A stretch of 64,000 nucleotides of DNA, taken from positions 56,975,169 through 57,039,168 of the forward strand of contig OX485806.1 of the NCBI GenBank assembly GCA_950295325.1, written 5' to 3'. The notes under the pieces were generated by a model, which was not told the origin of the DNA, ran no database searches, and saw only the letters and a list, made by a program, of their open reading frames with translations. Shown one piece after another: positions 23,842 through 34,941 of the stretch. This DNA comes from Polytrichum commune (lineage: Eukaryota > Streptophyta > Polytrichopsida > Polytrichales > Polytrichaceae). The translations under genes and the position numbers were made by a program. How positions within the stretch are numbered: position 1 is the first letter of the stretch; the number at the start of each line of letters is the position of its first letter.

Positions 23842-23869
23842 GCGGAAATGGAAATGGAAGCTCGAACAT

Positions 23870-25282
23870 TGTGAGGCCTAAACTCCCACCCCTTAAGCGT
23901 CCTAGTCCAGGGGGAAGCTCCGGGCTCACATGTGATTACTCAATTTCTCTTAACCCTTAGGCTCACATCCCATCCTTACACTAAGATGAACATTTCATGG
24001 GTCACTTTATTAAAATGTTGGTAGCCAATGTTTAGGAACACAAACATCCCTTAATTCATACACATCACACTCAAAGCCTACCCACCTAAATCACCCCTAA
24101 TCAACCTACTTAGAAGAATTGATTTTATGTCAGGCTTAACCAACCCCCTGGTCCCCAACGGAAACCGGTCGTCCTAGTGCCTCTCGGCCCAAAGCACCTG
24201 TCCATCCAGGAACCCGTCAGCACCTCCCGGTTCTATTAACCGGTCAACACCTTCGCGCTGGCCTTTATTGCAGTCACTCTCTTTGAAGCCGTGATAGCCC
24301 CTGGAGTCCCCTTGCTGGCCCACCCACGTGGCAGCCCCTGGTTCTTTCCGGCCCTTGGTCGCAGTTCCCTTCTCTTGTTCTTAAACCCTTCCTCCCTGGA
24401 ATGAGTTCTCGGACCAGGTCCGACTGAATTCTACCAAACAATGTTGGCACTTTGGACCACACTTTGAATGCTCCAGCTGCATTGTGTTCCCTGGTGCTCG
24501 AAGTACCCAATTCTCGCTTCTTTTACAATCCTTTAGCTGGGCACCGCATCCCACAGGATCCTACACCTCTCACCCGCTTGAATTTCACCTGGATCAACAA
24601 ATACCGCTGTGCAACCACATTCTCCCCCTCCGCCACTCTGCAATGATGGAATGCATTCCTTTACCCTGGGAGGCAGATGCAGATGCTTTCGGAGGATGGC
24701 ATTCACAAATTCCCACCTTCAATTTGCCACACATGGCCCAAGTACCTCGGTGCAATGTCTGGGTGCCCACCACCCCCTCAAGAGCCAACGATATGACTTT
24801 GTCTTCGGCCAATCCTTCGAATCTGCCCCCTCTGGCAACGCGGCAGTGCATCCCCTTAAACCCTCCTCCGCCGCAGTGTATGTTAGCCCCCTTCCGAACA
24901 GAGAGAGCGCCGAGAGGGAGCTCTCCCTCGCCTTTGGTCCTTCCTGGTCAATTCGGAAATCTCGGTCGTCATCTCTTTAGAGGAGGAGCGGCCCTCCCTT
25001 TAACAACATGGCCCTCTCCTACTTCCGATCCTGCTACTACATAAAACAAACATCCTAACATCCTCACCCTAAGCCTTTACCCAATCAAAAAATTAATCTT
25101 TAACTTGGACCTTCTAATTCCCAACTCAAGATATACTTGCTTGGGTCTCTTAAACGCAAACCAACTCAAATACAAGGCCTTCAACTCTTTTTATCTTCTG
25201 AATAATTAATAAGAATTCTGAATCTAAGGTTTGACAGTTGCAAAGCTTAAAAACACATGTGCGCACCTAGATTGGGCTCACA
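23870..25282 (-). repeat. Element C 3' LTR
   Basis: On the plus strand it runs TGTGAGGCCTAAACTCCCA ... GATTGGGCTCACA, i.e. TGTGAGCCCA...CTCACA on the coding strand. It is nearly identical to the right LTR once the nested solo LTR is removed. The main differences are a 41-base deletion here (near 25,050) relative to the right copy and one 13-base unit (GGGCACCTAGACT) duplicated in the right copy. The CTTAAG and GTGCGCACCTAG-type end modules match other LTRs in the window. Frames within it are not genes. Confidence 0.9.
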
Positions 25283-25988
25283 TAATTGGCGACCATCGGA
25301 AAATGGATCCCGGATATCTTTTGGTTGAAGGTAAGTGTGATATCAAGCCCTGTATTCCTTGCACCGACTCCCTGCTGTCCTTGATGGGAAACTCTCCCCG
25401 TTCAAGGTCTCCAATTGAAGAGAGTTGTTAGGAAACACCTCTCGAACAAGATAAGGCCCCAACTAGCATGCATTAAACTTGCCCAAGAAGTCAAGTTTCC
25501 TAGCATCCTGAATCATCACCATCATACCTGGTATCAGTGTTTTTTTCTTGTGTCGTTTGTCGAAGGTGATCTTCTGTCGCTTTTGGATGGCCTCGATGTG
25601 CTGAGCACTTCTCCTTCATCTTTCATCAAGTTCCTCCAATGTGGTTAGCCTATTCCTTAATGACTGACTATCCGTGAGGCGAGATGTCACTGCCACTCGC
25701 AATGATTCTACTTCGAACTCAATGGGCAATGTAGCCTCCAATCCATACACTAACGAGAATGGCGTCGCTTGTGTTGTCACCTTGAAGGTTGTGTAATACG
25801 CCCACAATGTCGCCATTAACTTGACGTCCCAATCCTTCTTCGAATCTAAAATTGTCTTGCGAAGGATGCTCACCAGTATCCCGTTAACACGCTCCGTTTG
25901 ACCATTGGTCTGCGGATGGTAAGGAGTGGTTTTCCTATGGTCTATCTTAAACTTAGCTGTCAGCTCTTGAAACATTTCGTTCAAGAAG
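25283..25988 (-). pseudogene. Element C integrase, C-terminal half
   Basis: Minus strand. The frame 25,996-25,616 reads NEMFQELTAKFKIDHRKTTP, then YHPQTNGQTERVNG with the third catalytic acidic residue (E of TERVN), AYYTTFKVTTQATPFSLVYG, and LPIEFEVESLRVAV. After a frame change the C-terminal GKF-type region and the KEYRA tail run to about 25,350. The N-terminal half of the core continues at 26,963 beyond solo LTR S1a, which cut the gene between RGTHFL and NEMF. Only about 65 bases separate the tail stop from the LTR. Confidence 0.85.
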
Positions 25989-26962
25989 TGTCGCAACCCT
26001 TGCTAGCCCCCTTAGCAATCTTGCCAATTTCCATTTCTAGCAAAGGTTACGAGTGCTAACCCTTCGCATACCGCCATGCTAATGGTTAGCTCCTCCTACC
26101 CCGGACCTAATAGTTCATAGGAGGGGAACCAACCCTCCTACTTTACTTTCGGGACTCACCCCTTAATCGGTAACCAATTCCCAAATGTGGACTTCCATCC
26201 ATGGAAGTCCAACCCTATGTTGATCATCGCATTGCCGGAGCAACACTACAACAACCTGAACCATACTAGGCAACTATGGCCTCACATTGGGCCAATGCCC
26301 ATGGAGGCCGTGCCGTTCGGCCTCGGGTGGGTGAGGCCACACCACCTCACCCATATAAGCCTCTAGGACTTTACGCGGGGCCCCTACCCCACCGTCAACC
26401 AACCTCTTGTCTCTCTACCAAGAGTTGGGGCCAAGTGGACATTTTCCCTTAGCTGCTCAGCCTAGAACCCCCCCAGCAGCTTCAGACCATCATAACTTCC
26501 TTTTATGATGTCTGATCATAATAACCAACCACAGCATCTTCATCTACGCTTCACGTAGATGCCGATGGACTCCTCACTTGCTCCATTCGGGCAAGTCTTG
26601 AGGAAGTTATGCCTGTTTGAACCTTGGCAGTCCCGGGAATCACTCCCAGGCACTGCTGTACCAGGGCGCTGTCCCGGGACAGCGCCCCACTCAAATGGCC
26701 ATAACTCCTAGCTCACACCTCCGCTTGAGGTGTTCTTGAGCATTCTAGAATCACCACGCCATGAGCTACGCATAGCTCATGGCCTTACCCTTGTGCCTCC
26801 TAGTCTCCGTGGGTGGGAGGCGATCCCAACGCCCGGGGCCCTCACCCACACTAGGATCACTTGGGCCCTCTCACCAACGGCGCCACAAGTCCTGGGTGTC
26901 ACTCCGGGGTCCCCCTTGTGCCCATGGTGTTTCGGGCACTCCTCATGGAGAGGTGTGCGACA
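25989..26962 (+). mobile_element. Solo LTR S1a, TSD AGAAG/AAAAG
   Basis: 974 bp with perfect inverted ends TGTCGCA...TGCGACA, flanked by AGAAG (25,984-25,988) and AAAAG (26,963-26,967), so a 5-bp duplication with one change. Removing the insert restores the integrase reading order as in element D. A TATATAAG-like box (26,354-26,359, plus strand) suggests plus orientation, but that is inference. An inverted copy lies at 34,942-35,912. It contains several dyad words such as CCATCCATGG and GTCCCGGGAC. Confidence 0.9.
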
Positions 26963-28014
26963 AAAAGTGTGTACCTCTATCGCTAACTAGAATCTTGGGG
27001 CACCCGAATCTTGATATGATGTTTTCGTACATGAATGTGGCGGCATGGGCGGCCGTATTCGTCTTCACCGCCTTTGCTTCCGCCCATGTAGTCAAGTACT
27101 TGGTGGCAACTACAATGTAAGCCATGCCTTTAGAAGAATGGGGGTGAAGCTCCCCGACATAATCGATTCCCCATTTCTCAAAGGGAACTAAAGGTAAGGA
27201 TATGTGGAGAGGCATCTCTATGCAGAGGTCATTCCTTGCATATCTCTGACAAACATCATATTCCCTAACATATTTCTTAGCATTCTTGAACAAGTCCGGC
27301 CAAAAGTAACCTGCTCTAAGTATCTTTTGTCCAGTGAGCAATCCTGAGAAATGCCCACCACATGCACTATCATGACAAGCTGCCAATATCGAGGGGGCCT
27401 CCATCTCCGACACACATCGTCGTAAAATCCCATCCATTCCCTCCTTAAATAATCTATGGCCTATGATTATGTAATGGCGACTATTCACTCTAACCTTTCG
27501 CCTCTCTTCCTTCGTTCTATCCCCAGTCAATTGTTGGGTGGTAAGGAACTCCACGATGCCCGAGTACCAATCCACCCTCGCTGTGATCAAGAAGAGGTTG
27601 TCGTCCCTCAAACTGTCGTCCACCGGACTGTCGCCCGCGTCATCAGACAACCTTGATAAATGATCAGCTTAACCATGAAGTCAAACTCCTCAAAAAACAG
27701 TACCCATCTAGCCAACCTACCACTCAACTCCGCCTTGTTGACCAAGAACTTGATTGCCATGTGATCGACAAAGAAAACTACTGGGTTACACATAATGTAA
27801 TGGCGAAATTTCTTGACCAAGAAGACCATGGCCAAGCACTCCCTCTCCGTGGTAGAATAATTCCTCTTTGCCGGTGTCAACTGTTGACTTGCATAAGCTA
27901 TAGGTTGATCATTCTCTTTTTCTCCCGTCGCTTGATATAATGCACTACCTACAGCTATTGAGCTAGCATCACAAAACACACGAAAATGTTTTCTCCAGTC
28001 CGGTGGCACCAACA
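26963..28014 (-). pseudogene. Element C RNase H and integrase N-terminal half
   Basis: Minus strand. RNase H (28,014-27,690): FCDASSIAVGSALYQ, TTERECLAMVFLVKKF and VDHMAIKFLVNKAELSG. A 26-base deletion after EFDFMVK removes the stretch before the ADHLSKL motif (intact in D) and shifts the frame. Integrase then runs from DDNLFLITARVDWY to the zinc-binding part (RHYIIIGHRLF, ACHDSACGGHFSG, DVCQRYA; the first Cys of the C-x2-C pair reads Tyr, EYDVCQ), the catalytic WGIDYVGE Asp and SDRGTHFL Asp. Here S1a interrupts. Confidence 0.85.
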
Positions 28015-28019
28015 CCGGA

Positions 28020-29395
28020 TGTGGGGACACACGAACACCAAAATATCCGGATTGGCGTTTTTAAATGCCTAATCCGGTTTTGTCCGAATGACCCTAGTAT
28101 CGTCCAGGGATTTTGTGAAGTGTAGGAGGTTGGGAACTCCCCGTACTCACTTATTTTCCACTCCTTAGCCGAATTTCCGAAAACCCCCGGAATTTGCCTT
28201 TGCGGATTGTATCTCTAGGTCCTAATTATAATACTTACTCACCCCTATGATCCAGATTTATCCCTCTCGAGGTCGAGGTTGGAAGTTTCCGTCTCGAGGT
28301 CTCCGGCTTCCGGATGGAGCTTGTAGGTGATTTCATCCGCCGCGATCGTCAGAAGGTCCTCCTCCTGGGCCGTGATGCAGTCAAAGTGATGATAGAGGTG
28401 CAGAATGAAGGGGGAGAGGAAGGAGGGTTTCTGACCTATATGGGTCCGCGTCCCCTTTAAACTTTCTGGCGAACAGGCCATCGCGACGGCCGGCCCATCC
28501 CTCTGCAATTCCCCTCGGAAACCCGTAGACCCTATTCCAAACATCCGGAGTCCAACTATCCGGATCCCTCCTCTCGGTCACTAGCCACTGATTACCTCTC
28601 TCGAACTTGAACTCCCGGAGGGTATCTTCCGCTCGGAGGTTCCAGGGTTTGGCGAGCAACCCCGTGCAACCCATAACCCGGAGATCCTCCGCTAGCTCCT
28701 GCAGCTCCCCGTCCTCCCTCGGAATTGCAGGGATGAGGGCTTTGAGCGGAACCGGGATAGGTTCCCTCCGATCCTCTTCCCGTGCTTCCGGCATTTTCCT
28801 ACTTCTCCCAACTTCAGTCTCAACCACGGAAATTCTCTCCCCTCCGGATTCCCTCTCTTCCGCTCAACTGGTACGGAGTCCCGGCAAGCCAACTGCCGGT
28901 GACTGGAAATTACGGAGTCCCAGCAATCCAACTCGTTCTCGGAGAAAGAAACAGCCTCACCACTCGTTCTCTCAACAATTTTTTTCTTCTTGCAAAAAGT
29001 GGCGAGGAGAAGGAGAGGACCCTTAAATATCCTTCCCCCTGTTACCGTTAGTGTTGAACGGTTGCCAACCGTTTTCCGACGGTTTTCCCCCAACCATCAT
29101 AAGTCTGTTGTAACCGCCACTTCCGGACCGTTGGTTAATCTTGGTGTAACTGTTACTAGGTCCGGACCATTGATCAAACGGTCCCCCCTAGTCCAATTTG
29201 CCGGACCAGTAATAATACCCCTTTTTGTCATTTTTATCGTGCGAGGCGGATTTAGAACGCCTTATTTCCTAGTATATTTAATTTTAACCTAAGAGACCCT
29301 ATTATCCCTATATGAGCAGGGTAAAATACGGAAAATGGATCCGTGTTTCCGTATTTCCGTATTTCCGTATTTTTGTAGAATATTGGGCTCCCACA
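28020..29395 (-). mobile_element. Solo LTR S2, TSD CCGGA
   Basis: 1,376 bp, plus-strand ends TGTGGGGACAC...GGGCTCCCACA, flanked by CCGGA at 28,015-28,019 and 29,396-29,400 (perfect 5-bp duplication). The uninterrupted site is seen in element D near 34,426 (ACACCGGATACG). The coding-strand start TGTGGGAGCCCAA resembles the TGTGAGCCCA start of the other LTRs, giving minus orientation. Near that end is a run of CCGTATTT units (29,341-29,375). It is GC-richer than its surroundings and contains a 148-codon sense ORF. Confidence 0.9.
28381..28827 (-). CDS. Unidentified 148-codon ORF inside solo LTR S2
   Basis: Open frame in the sense direction of the LTR. The first third is charged (KMPEAREEDRREP), followed by LQELAEDLRVMGCTGLLAKPW, WLVTERRDPDSWTPDVWNRV, YGFPRGIAEGWAG and a Ser/Leu/Pro-rich tail. 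The middle looks like a folded protein with conserved-type Trp residues and not like translated repeat, but I do not recognise the family. Another frame on the same strand overlaps (29,093-28,692), so chance openness of GC-rich sequence cannot be excluded. A complete ORF inside an LTR would be transcribed from it only if the LTR promoter lies to its right. Confidence 0.35.
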   Translation of the reverse strand: MVETEVGRSRKMPEAREEDRREPIPVPLKALIPAIPREDGELQELAEDLRVMGCTGLLAKPWNLRAEDTLREFKFERGNQWLVTERRDPDSWTPDVWNRVYGFPRGIAEGWAGRRDGLFARKFKGDADPYRSETLLPLPLHSAPLSSL

Positions 29396-29559
29396 CCGGA
29401 TAGGTGCTCAATTTATCCCTCAATTCCTCGAATGCCCTTGGCAAGCCTTTGTCCACTCAAACCTACAATCCTTCCTAAGCAACTGAGTAATGGGAACAAC
29501 TATCTTAGAAAAATTAGGAATCAACTCTCTATACCAACCCACATGTCCTAACAACTTGG
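29396..29559 (-). pseudogene. Element C RT C-terminal fragment
   Basis: A short piece that continues element C beyond solo LTR S2. It matches 34,430-34,612 of element D (RT thumb/connection: GWYRE, then KLS-type words on the minus strand) and stops exactly where the D LTR begins after ACAACTTGG. In D the same sequence continues into CTATACCCTTC. The rest of C's RT toward gag is not found here, which is the key to the mosaic structure. Confidence 0.8.
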
Positions 29560-32500
29560 TGTCAACCCTAAACCCTCACCCTTAATGCGTCCTAATCCGG
29601 GTGAGAGCCAAGGTCGACTTGCACCTAATTCTCCTCGCTCTTCAAACCTCAGTGAGTCAAACCCCCCAAATGCAAGGCCCTCATACATGCTACAACTTTC
29701 ACTTTAAAGATCACAAGGTAATTAGTGTTTAAGAACACTCTAACACCTTGTGATCAGTCAATCCGTGCATTATTCTCATAAATCACCAAGGAACACATCA
29801 ACTAATACACTCACTACTTCCACTCTAATGTTGTCTTATTTGTCCTAAGGAAAACACTAATGCTACCATTCAATTTTTTTTCTTCTAATCTACCTACTCT
29901 ATTGGAAGAGGGTGGCATATACCCTAGTAAACATTGCCCTTCTCCTTAGCTACAACCTAATTGCTAAACTTCAGTCTTGGAAATGGGCCCGGGAATCAAC
30001 GCTGTCCACTGTCAATGTAAGCCCGTCTTCTGCCCGTCATGCTCCCGTCAACGTCCTTCACTGCGATAGATGGCCCCTTCACGGCAGCCAGTGACTTGCC
30101 TCGAGTTACAGTACCCATACTCTCTCTCCTACGATCCCCTTCTGTGAGCATAAAAGCATGTGCCCACATGTGTTTTAAGTTTAGAAATGATGAAGGGTTG
30201 AGTTTGGATTTATTATTACTTTCGCAATTCATAAAGAGAGTGAGATTGCGAGCGTGCATGCAATTTTAAACCTTGGAGATGGGCCCGGTGCCTGTAGTGT
30301 TTAGGATTAGAAGAATTAGTTGGACGATTAGTTGATCTTAAGATTAGAATGTAGGGCATTAGAGTTAAACTCATAAGTTTTAGTGTGGGATTGGGAAACT
30401 CCTAGTGTCCATTTAGGAAGGGGTGGGGGAGCCGAGGCTTAATGGGCCTCATTGGGCCCGGGTGCTGTTCGTTTTAGGCACCGGCCTCAACTCCCTAGAG
30501 ATTTCCGGGTCTGAGGACTCGGGGAAAGGATTTTTGACGCTGGAGGTCGACTCCACCATCAGACAAAGAAGGGCAGGCTCCGAACAGAACCAGGGCGGCG
30601 GTGGCACCGCAGCTGGATGGATCCAGCTCAAAGGAGAATGGGCATTAACTGGAATGTGGGAGATGGTTAGTAGTGGAAGAGAAGAGTTGGCAGGAGCAAG
30701 GTTGGGGGTGGGCTACATCCACCGGAACAGAGGAGGGGCTGAATCAAAAAGGGAAATGGAATCCCCCAAGCTGCGGCCAAATTGGGAAATGTATGAACTC
30801 TCAGATGCGGAAGAATGCACGACCAGAGAGGTGCACTAATCTAATTGAATCCTGAGGACTCTTGAAATGCGCAATTGTGATTGAAGTGTTGGATGAACGG
30901 CATCCCAGTGCGGAAACGCTGTGGAAATTTGGCCAGGGGAGGGAATGTGGTAGGACAGAGTGTGAATCGGAGTTGAGAGGGGCTGCTTCAGCTGCTAAAA
31001 GAGTGCAGGGGGAACGCTCAAGGATGCTGGTGGCTGGGAGCGGAAGATTCCTCCTTGGAGGGTGAGGGTGGTATGCCGAGGGACAGTAAGGTGGAGAGGG
31101 CGACTGCAGAAGGAGAAAGCGAGGAGGAGCTTGCACTGGCCACGACAGAGGCCGCAACTGGGCCGAGTCCAGCGAGTAGGGATGACTGCTGACCAGGGTA
31201 CTGGAGGGCCGAACCAGGGAGTAATCGGGTGCCAGGCAGGAAGTAGTTGGATGGGCAGTAAGGTAGAAGGATAGAATTGAGGCATTGACTAGAGTTATAG
31301 TTAGGTGAGAAGGGAATTGGGGGGTATGGATTTATTAGGAAGTGTCAAGGTTGTGTTAGGGTGAAAGGTGTTTATTAAACACCATAAGCCGGTGGGCATG
31401 TCCAAGTGCTTGTGATTGTCATTAGTTGAATAAAGAGATTTTCTTATGTGTGAAATAGTGGATAAGTCAAGGATTGAAGTAGAGGGGTTAAGCTCTTGTG
31501 AACTCAGAGGCCCACCTTGGATACATACGCACTTAAGGGTGGTGGTTTCGGGGTCTCACACCTTCACTGCATCCAGCAGTTTGTTACTACTTCAGCCTCC
31601 GTCTGCCCTCGATTTCTTTTCTCATCGGCCATTCACTGATCATTCCTCACTCTTTTTCCGAGGCAGAACCCTCCTTCTGTAGCCTAAGCAGCTTCCGAAT
31701 CCTCACCAGGCTGCCCAATTCATTCCCTTTCGCCACTTTGCAAGCGCGCTGGATTTCTCCAAAATTCACCGACTTGCACTTGAAATTATTACCCAATTAG
31801 CTGCTGTAGATTTACTCCTTCCCTCCTTCAGTGAAACCTCCTTCTCACCCTGGTAACAATCCCATTCCGAACCCACCTCTAGGCTGCTGGAATCGCCCAG
31901 TTACAGTACCATAGTATTGAATTCGATTCACTTCTGAAACCAAGTTAAAATCAAAGTCAGACTTGGCAATCTGTCTCATTGTTTAGCCCCTTTTTCCTCC
32001 TCATTCCAGCACGTCCCTTCCCAGTAGCCATCATAGTCCCAAACCTCCTGTTGAGCTGCAAAAAATGGTTGCTGGATCCCAGCTCCACCGCAAGGAAGAG
32101 AGTTGCAGCTTCTTTTCCCAATAAAACCAACACCGAACCTTCCATTCTCAAGAATACCCAGCCTCACCTCGGCATTCCTCCCCACTTACAGATCGGTGAA
32201 GCCTTCTTGGGCTAAGCCGCCATCCCTTCCTCCGCCTCTGTTCTTCATTCCACAACCCAAGAGAGAGCCGAAGTCTCCACACTCGCCGAAACAGAGGCCT
32301 CCCCTGCTGCCGATCCGAGATTCCAGTGAAACCCAATCTACCTAACAGCCTTAGGCCTAAGACAAACCTTGGAACTGCCTAAAACGAACATCTCCGAGCC
32401 CCCTTCAAAACACATAAACCCCAGCACTAGGTCCTATTGGGTAACACTAAGGTTAAACCTCCTAATGTCACTTCAAACTAATTCCCTAGTTCCTTTACCC

Positions 32501-32653
32501 ACAAAATCACAACTAACCCTCTTACACTTAATTTAAATCAAACTAAAAATTTGCACTCTTTTTATGTTTTATCAATAATGAAAACTCACCAATCCTAAGT
32601 TCTAATCACTCCTAATTCTAAAACACATATGAGCACCTGACTTTGGGCTCATA
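29560..32653 (-). repeat. Element D 3' LTR (contains nested solo LTR)
   Basis: Plus-strand ends TGTCAACCCTAAACCC...TTTGGGCTCATA, 1.67 kb once the nested solo LTR (30,143-31,560) and its duplication are removed. The end modules resemble the other LTRs: CTTAAT 21 bases in, and GTGCTCATATGTG near the coding-strand start. The body is unlike element C's LTR. It inserted into C's RT after CTTGG (29,555-29,559). The matching second copy of that 5-mer and D's own 5' LTR are absent. The CA end at the internal side has become TA (CATA), a sign of age. Confidence 0.75.
30143..31560 (+). mobile_element. Solo LTR S3, TSD CCTTC
   Basis: 1,418 bp, starting TGTGAGCATAAAAGCATG and ending TTTCGGGGTCTCACA, flanked by CCTTC at 30,138-30,142 and 31,561-31,565 (perfect 5-bp duplication). 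It lies opposite in orientation to its host D LTR. End modules GTGCCCACATGTG (near the start) and ACTTAAGGGTGG (23 bases from the end) match S0, S4 and the C LTR, while the middle does not. Long frames (such as 30,423-30,839) lie in its GC-rich body with overlapping frames on the other strand, so I do not call genes. Confidence 0.9.
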
Positions 32654-34260
32654 TAATTGGCGACCATCTGGGATTGAATCCCCAATCTGTTGCTCGTGAG
32701 GCGAGTTGTTTTTAAGCCCTGTATTGTTTCCACCTGCTTCCTGATGTACGCGTTGGGAAGCTCTCGCCATTGAGTGTCTCCAATTGCAGTGAATTGTTAG
32801 GAAATGTCTCTCTAACAAGATAAGGCCCCATCCAACATGCATCAAACTTACCCGGGAAGTCAAGTTTCCTCGCATCTTCAATCATTACCATCATACTTGG
32901 CCGTAGTGCCCTCTTTTTGTGTCGTTTGTCGAAGGTGATTTATCTTCGGCGTTGGATGGCCTCGATATGTTGAGCCGCTCTCCTTCTCCTCTCCTCAAAT
33001 TCCTCTAAGGTTGTCAACCGATTTCTCAAGGACTTGACTATCTGTGAGATGAAACTGCACCGCCACTCGTAGTGACTCAACCTCAAATTCAATTGGTAGT
33101 GTGGCCTCCAACCCATACACTAAAGAGAATGGTGTCGCTTGTGTCGTCACCTTGAAGGTTGTGCGGTAAGCCCATAATGCCGCCGTTAACTTGACGTCCC
33201 AATCCCTCTTCGAATCTAACATTGTCTTATAAAGAATGCTCACCAAGGTCCCGTTAACACGCTCCATTTGACCATTGGTCTGCGGATAATAAGGAATAAA
33301 CTTCCTATGGTCTATCTTAAATCTAGCTGTCAAGTTTTGGAACATTTCATTCAAGAAGTGGGTGCCTCGATCGCTGACCAGAATATTAGAACACCCGAAT
33401 CTCGAGATGATGTTCTCATACATAAATGTGGTGGCGTAGGCGGCCATATTCGTCTTCACCGCCTTTGCTTCCGCCCACTTAGTCAAGTACTCGGTAGCTA
33501 CTACAATGTAAGCCATACCTTTAGAAGAATGGGAATGAACCTCACCAACATAATCAATTCCCCATTTCTCAAAGGGAATTAAAGGTAAGGATATGTGGAG
33601 AGGCATCTCCATGTGGAGGTCGTTCTTCGCATACCTTTGACAAGCATCACACTTCCTAACATATTCTTTAGTATCCTTAAACAAGTCCGGCCAAAAGTAA
33701 CATGCTCTAAGTACCTTTTGTCCCGTAAGCAATCCTGAGAAATGCCCACCACATGCATTATCATGGCAAGCTAATAATATCGAGGGGGCCTCAACCACTG
33801 ACACACATCGTCGTAAGATCCCATCCATTCCCCTCCTAAATAATATATGACCTATGACCGTGTAATGCCGACTATTCACTCTAACCTTTCGCCTCTCTTC
33901 CTTCGTTCTATCCCCAATCAACTGTTGGTTGTTAAGAAACTCTACAATGCTCGAATACCAATCCGCCTTAGCCGTGACCAGAAACACGTTGTCGTCTCTC
34001 AAACTGTCGTCCACTGGATTGTCTCCCACCTCATCAGACAATTTTGACAAATGGTCAGCTTGCAGGTGTATACGTTCATGTTTATACTTAACCGTGTAGT
34101 TTAACTCCTCCAATAGTAGCACCCATCTAGCCAACCTTCCACTCAACTCCGCCTTGTTGACTAAGAACTTAATCGCCATGTGATCGACAAAAAAAACTAT
34201 TGGATTACTCATAAGGTAATGGCAAAATTTCTTCACCGAGAAGACATGGCTAAGCACTCC
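32654..34260 (-). pseudogene. Element D RNase H C-terminus and integrase
   Basis: The longest open frame of the window (34,356-32,995, minus, 453 codons). RNase H end: VFFVDHMAIKFLVNKAELSG, then HERIHLQADHLSKLSDE. Integrase: zinc-binding His/Cys set (RHYTVIGHILF, ACHDNACGGHF, KCDACQRYA), catalytic Asp in WGIDYVGE, Asp in VSDRGTHFL and Glu in GQMERVNG, then the PFSLVYGLEATLPIEFEV region. All DDE residues are present. A frameshift near 33,020 (reads DNLRGI-stop) and a stop separate the C-terminal part (DARKLDFPGKFDACWMGPY, ending KQYRA, 32,894-32,712). It joins RT only through a one-base deletion near 34,245. Non-functional as a whole. Confidence 0.9.
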
Positions 34261-34941
34261 CTCTCCGTGGTGGAATAATTTCTCTCGGCCGGTATCAAAT
34301 GTCGACTCGCATAAGCCACACATTGATCCTTCTGTTTTTCTCCCGTCGCCCAACATAATGCACTACCTACAGCTACTGAGCTAGCATCACAAAACACATG
34401 AAAAGGTTTTCCCCAGTCCGGTGGCACCAACACCGGATACGTGCTCAATTTATCCCTCAATTCCTTGAATGCCCTTTGGCAAGCCTCTGTCCACTCAAAC
34501 CTACAATCCTTCTTAAGCAATTGAGTAATGAAAACTGCTATCTTAGAAAAATTAGGATTCAACAACTCTCTATACCAACCCACATGTCCTAACAACTTGG
34601 CTATACCCTTCACGTTCGTAAGAGTAGGCAATTCATCTATCACCGTGATCTTGTCGGGATCCGGTTCTCTCCCCTTCTCATTCATCACATAACCCAATAG
34701 GACTTTCTTACGAACACCCAAGAATTTCTTATCCGGGTTCAAAGCTAGCCTCATCTGTCTACACCTAACCAAAGCCTCTCGCATACATCCTATATGTTGA
34801 TTAGAATTCGACTTAGTGCTAAAATCGTCGATGAAGACTGTCATGGATTTGTATAACAAGTCGGTGAAGATATACATGACGAGCCTCTAAAACGTGGCCG
34901 GAGCGTTACACAAACCAAATGACATGACCACCCACACAAAC
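34233..34941 (-). pseudogene. Element D RT C-terminal half and RNase H N-terminus
   Basis: Minus strand. MSFGLCNAPATF, then a TAG (34,887-34,889) where a Gln codon is expected, then RLVMYIFTDLLYKSMTVFIDDF with the catalytic F-I-D-D box, LALNPDKKFLGVRKKVLLGYV, LLGHVGWYRELL, FVFCDAS-type FHVFCDASSVAVGSAL and TTERECLAM. Immediately afterwards one base is missing relative to element C (GACATGG against GACCATGG), so RNase H continues in another frame. Solo LTR S1b cuts the RT just upstream. Confidence 0.88.

Larger units (their letters stand above)
19063..23869 (-). mobile_element. Decayed Tat-like Ty3/gypsy element B
   Basis: Minus-strand relic with gypsy order gag knuckles (23.8-23.1 kb), linker and protease (23.1-22.3), RT (21.4-20.8), RNase H (20.7-20.4) and integrase (20.3-19.06). 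All parts carry several stops and frameshifts. It diverges strongly from element C/D at the protein level, so it is a distinct family. The right side ends abruptly at the left LTR of element C (23,870), which inserted into its gag. The missing N-terminal gag and 5' LTR are not recognisable to the right of C at 42,901. The R3 copy just left of it may be its 3' LTR. Confidence 0.8.

Noticed and set aside
24484-25044. 186-codon plus-strand frame in the C LTR
   Set aside because: Antisense to the element, Pro/Ser/His-rich, overlapped by other frames, and the copy in the other LTR (42,146-42,457) differs in length.
30423-31274. Long frames in solo LTR S3 as possible genes
   Set aside because: Frames are open on both strands at once in GC-rich LTR sequence with no motif. 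A solo LTR with a perfect target duplication explains the whole stretch.
32654-32690. Plus-strand Arg-tRNA-like primer-binding site making D a plus-strand element
   Set aside because: The coding strand of integrase, RT and gag is minus, and a Gly-type PBS with correct spacing lies at the opposite LTR of C. Kept as an oddity in the findings, not as a feature.
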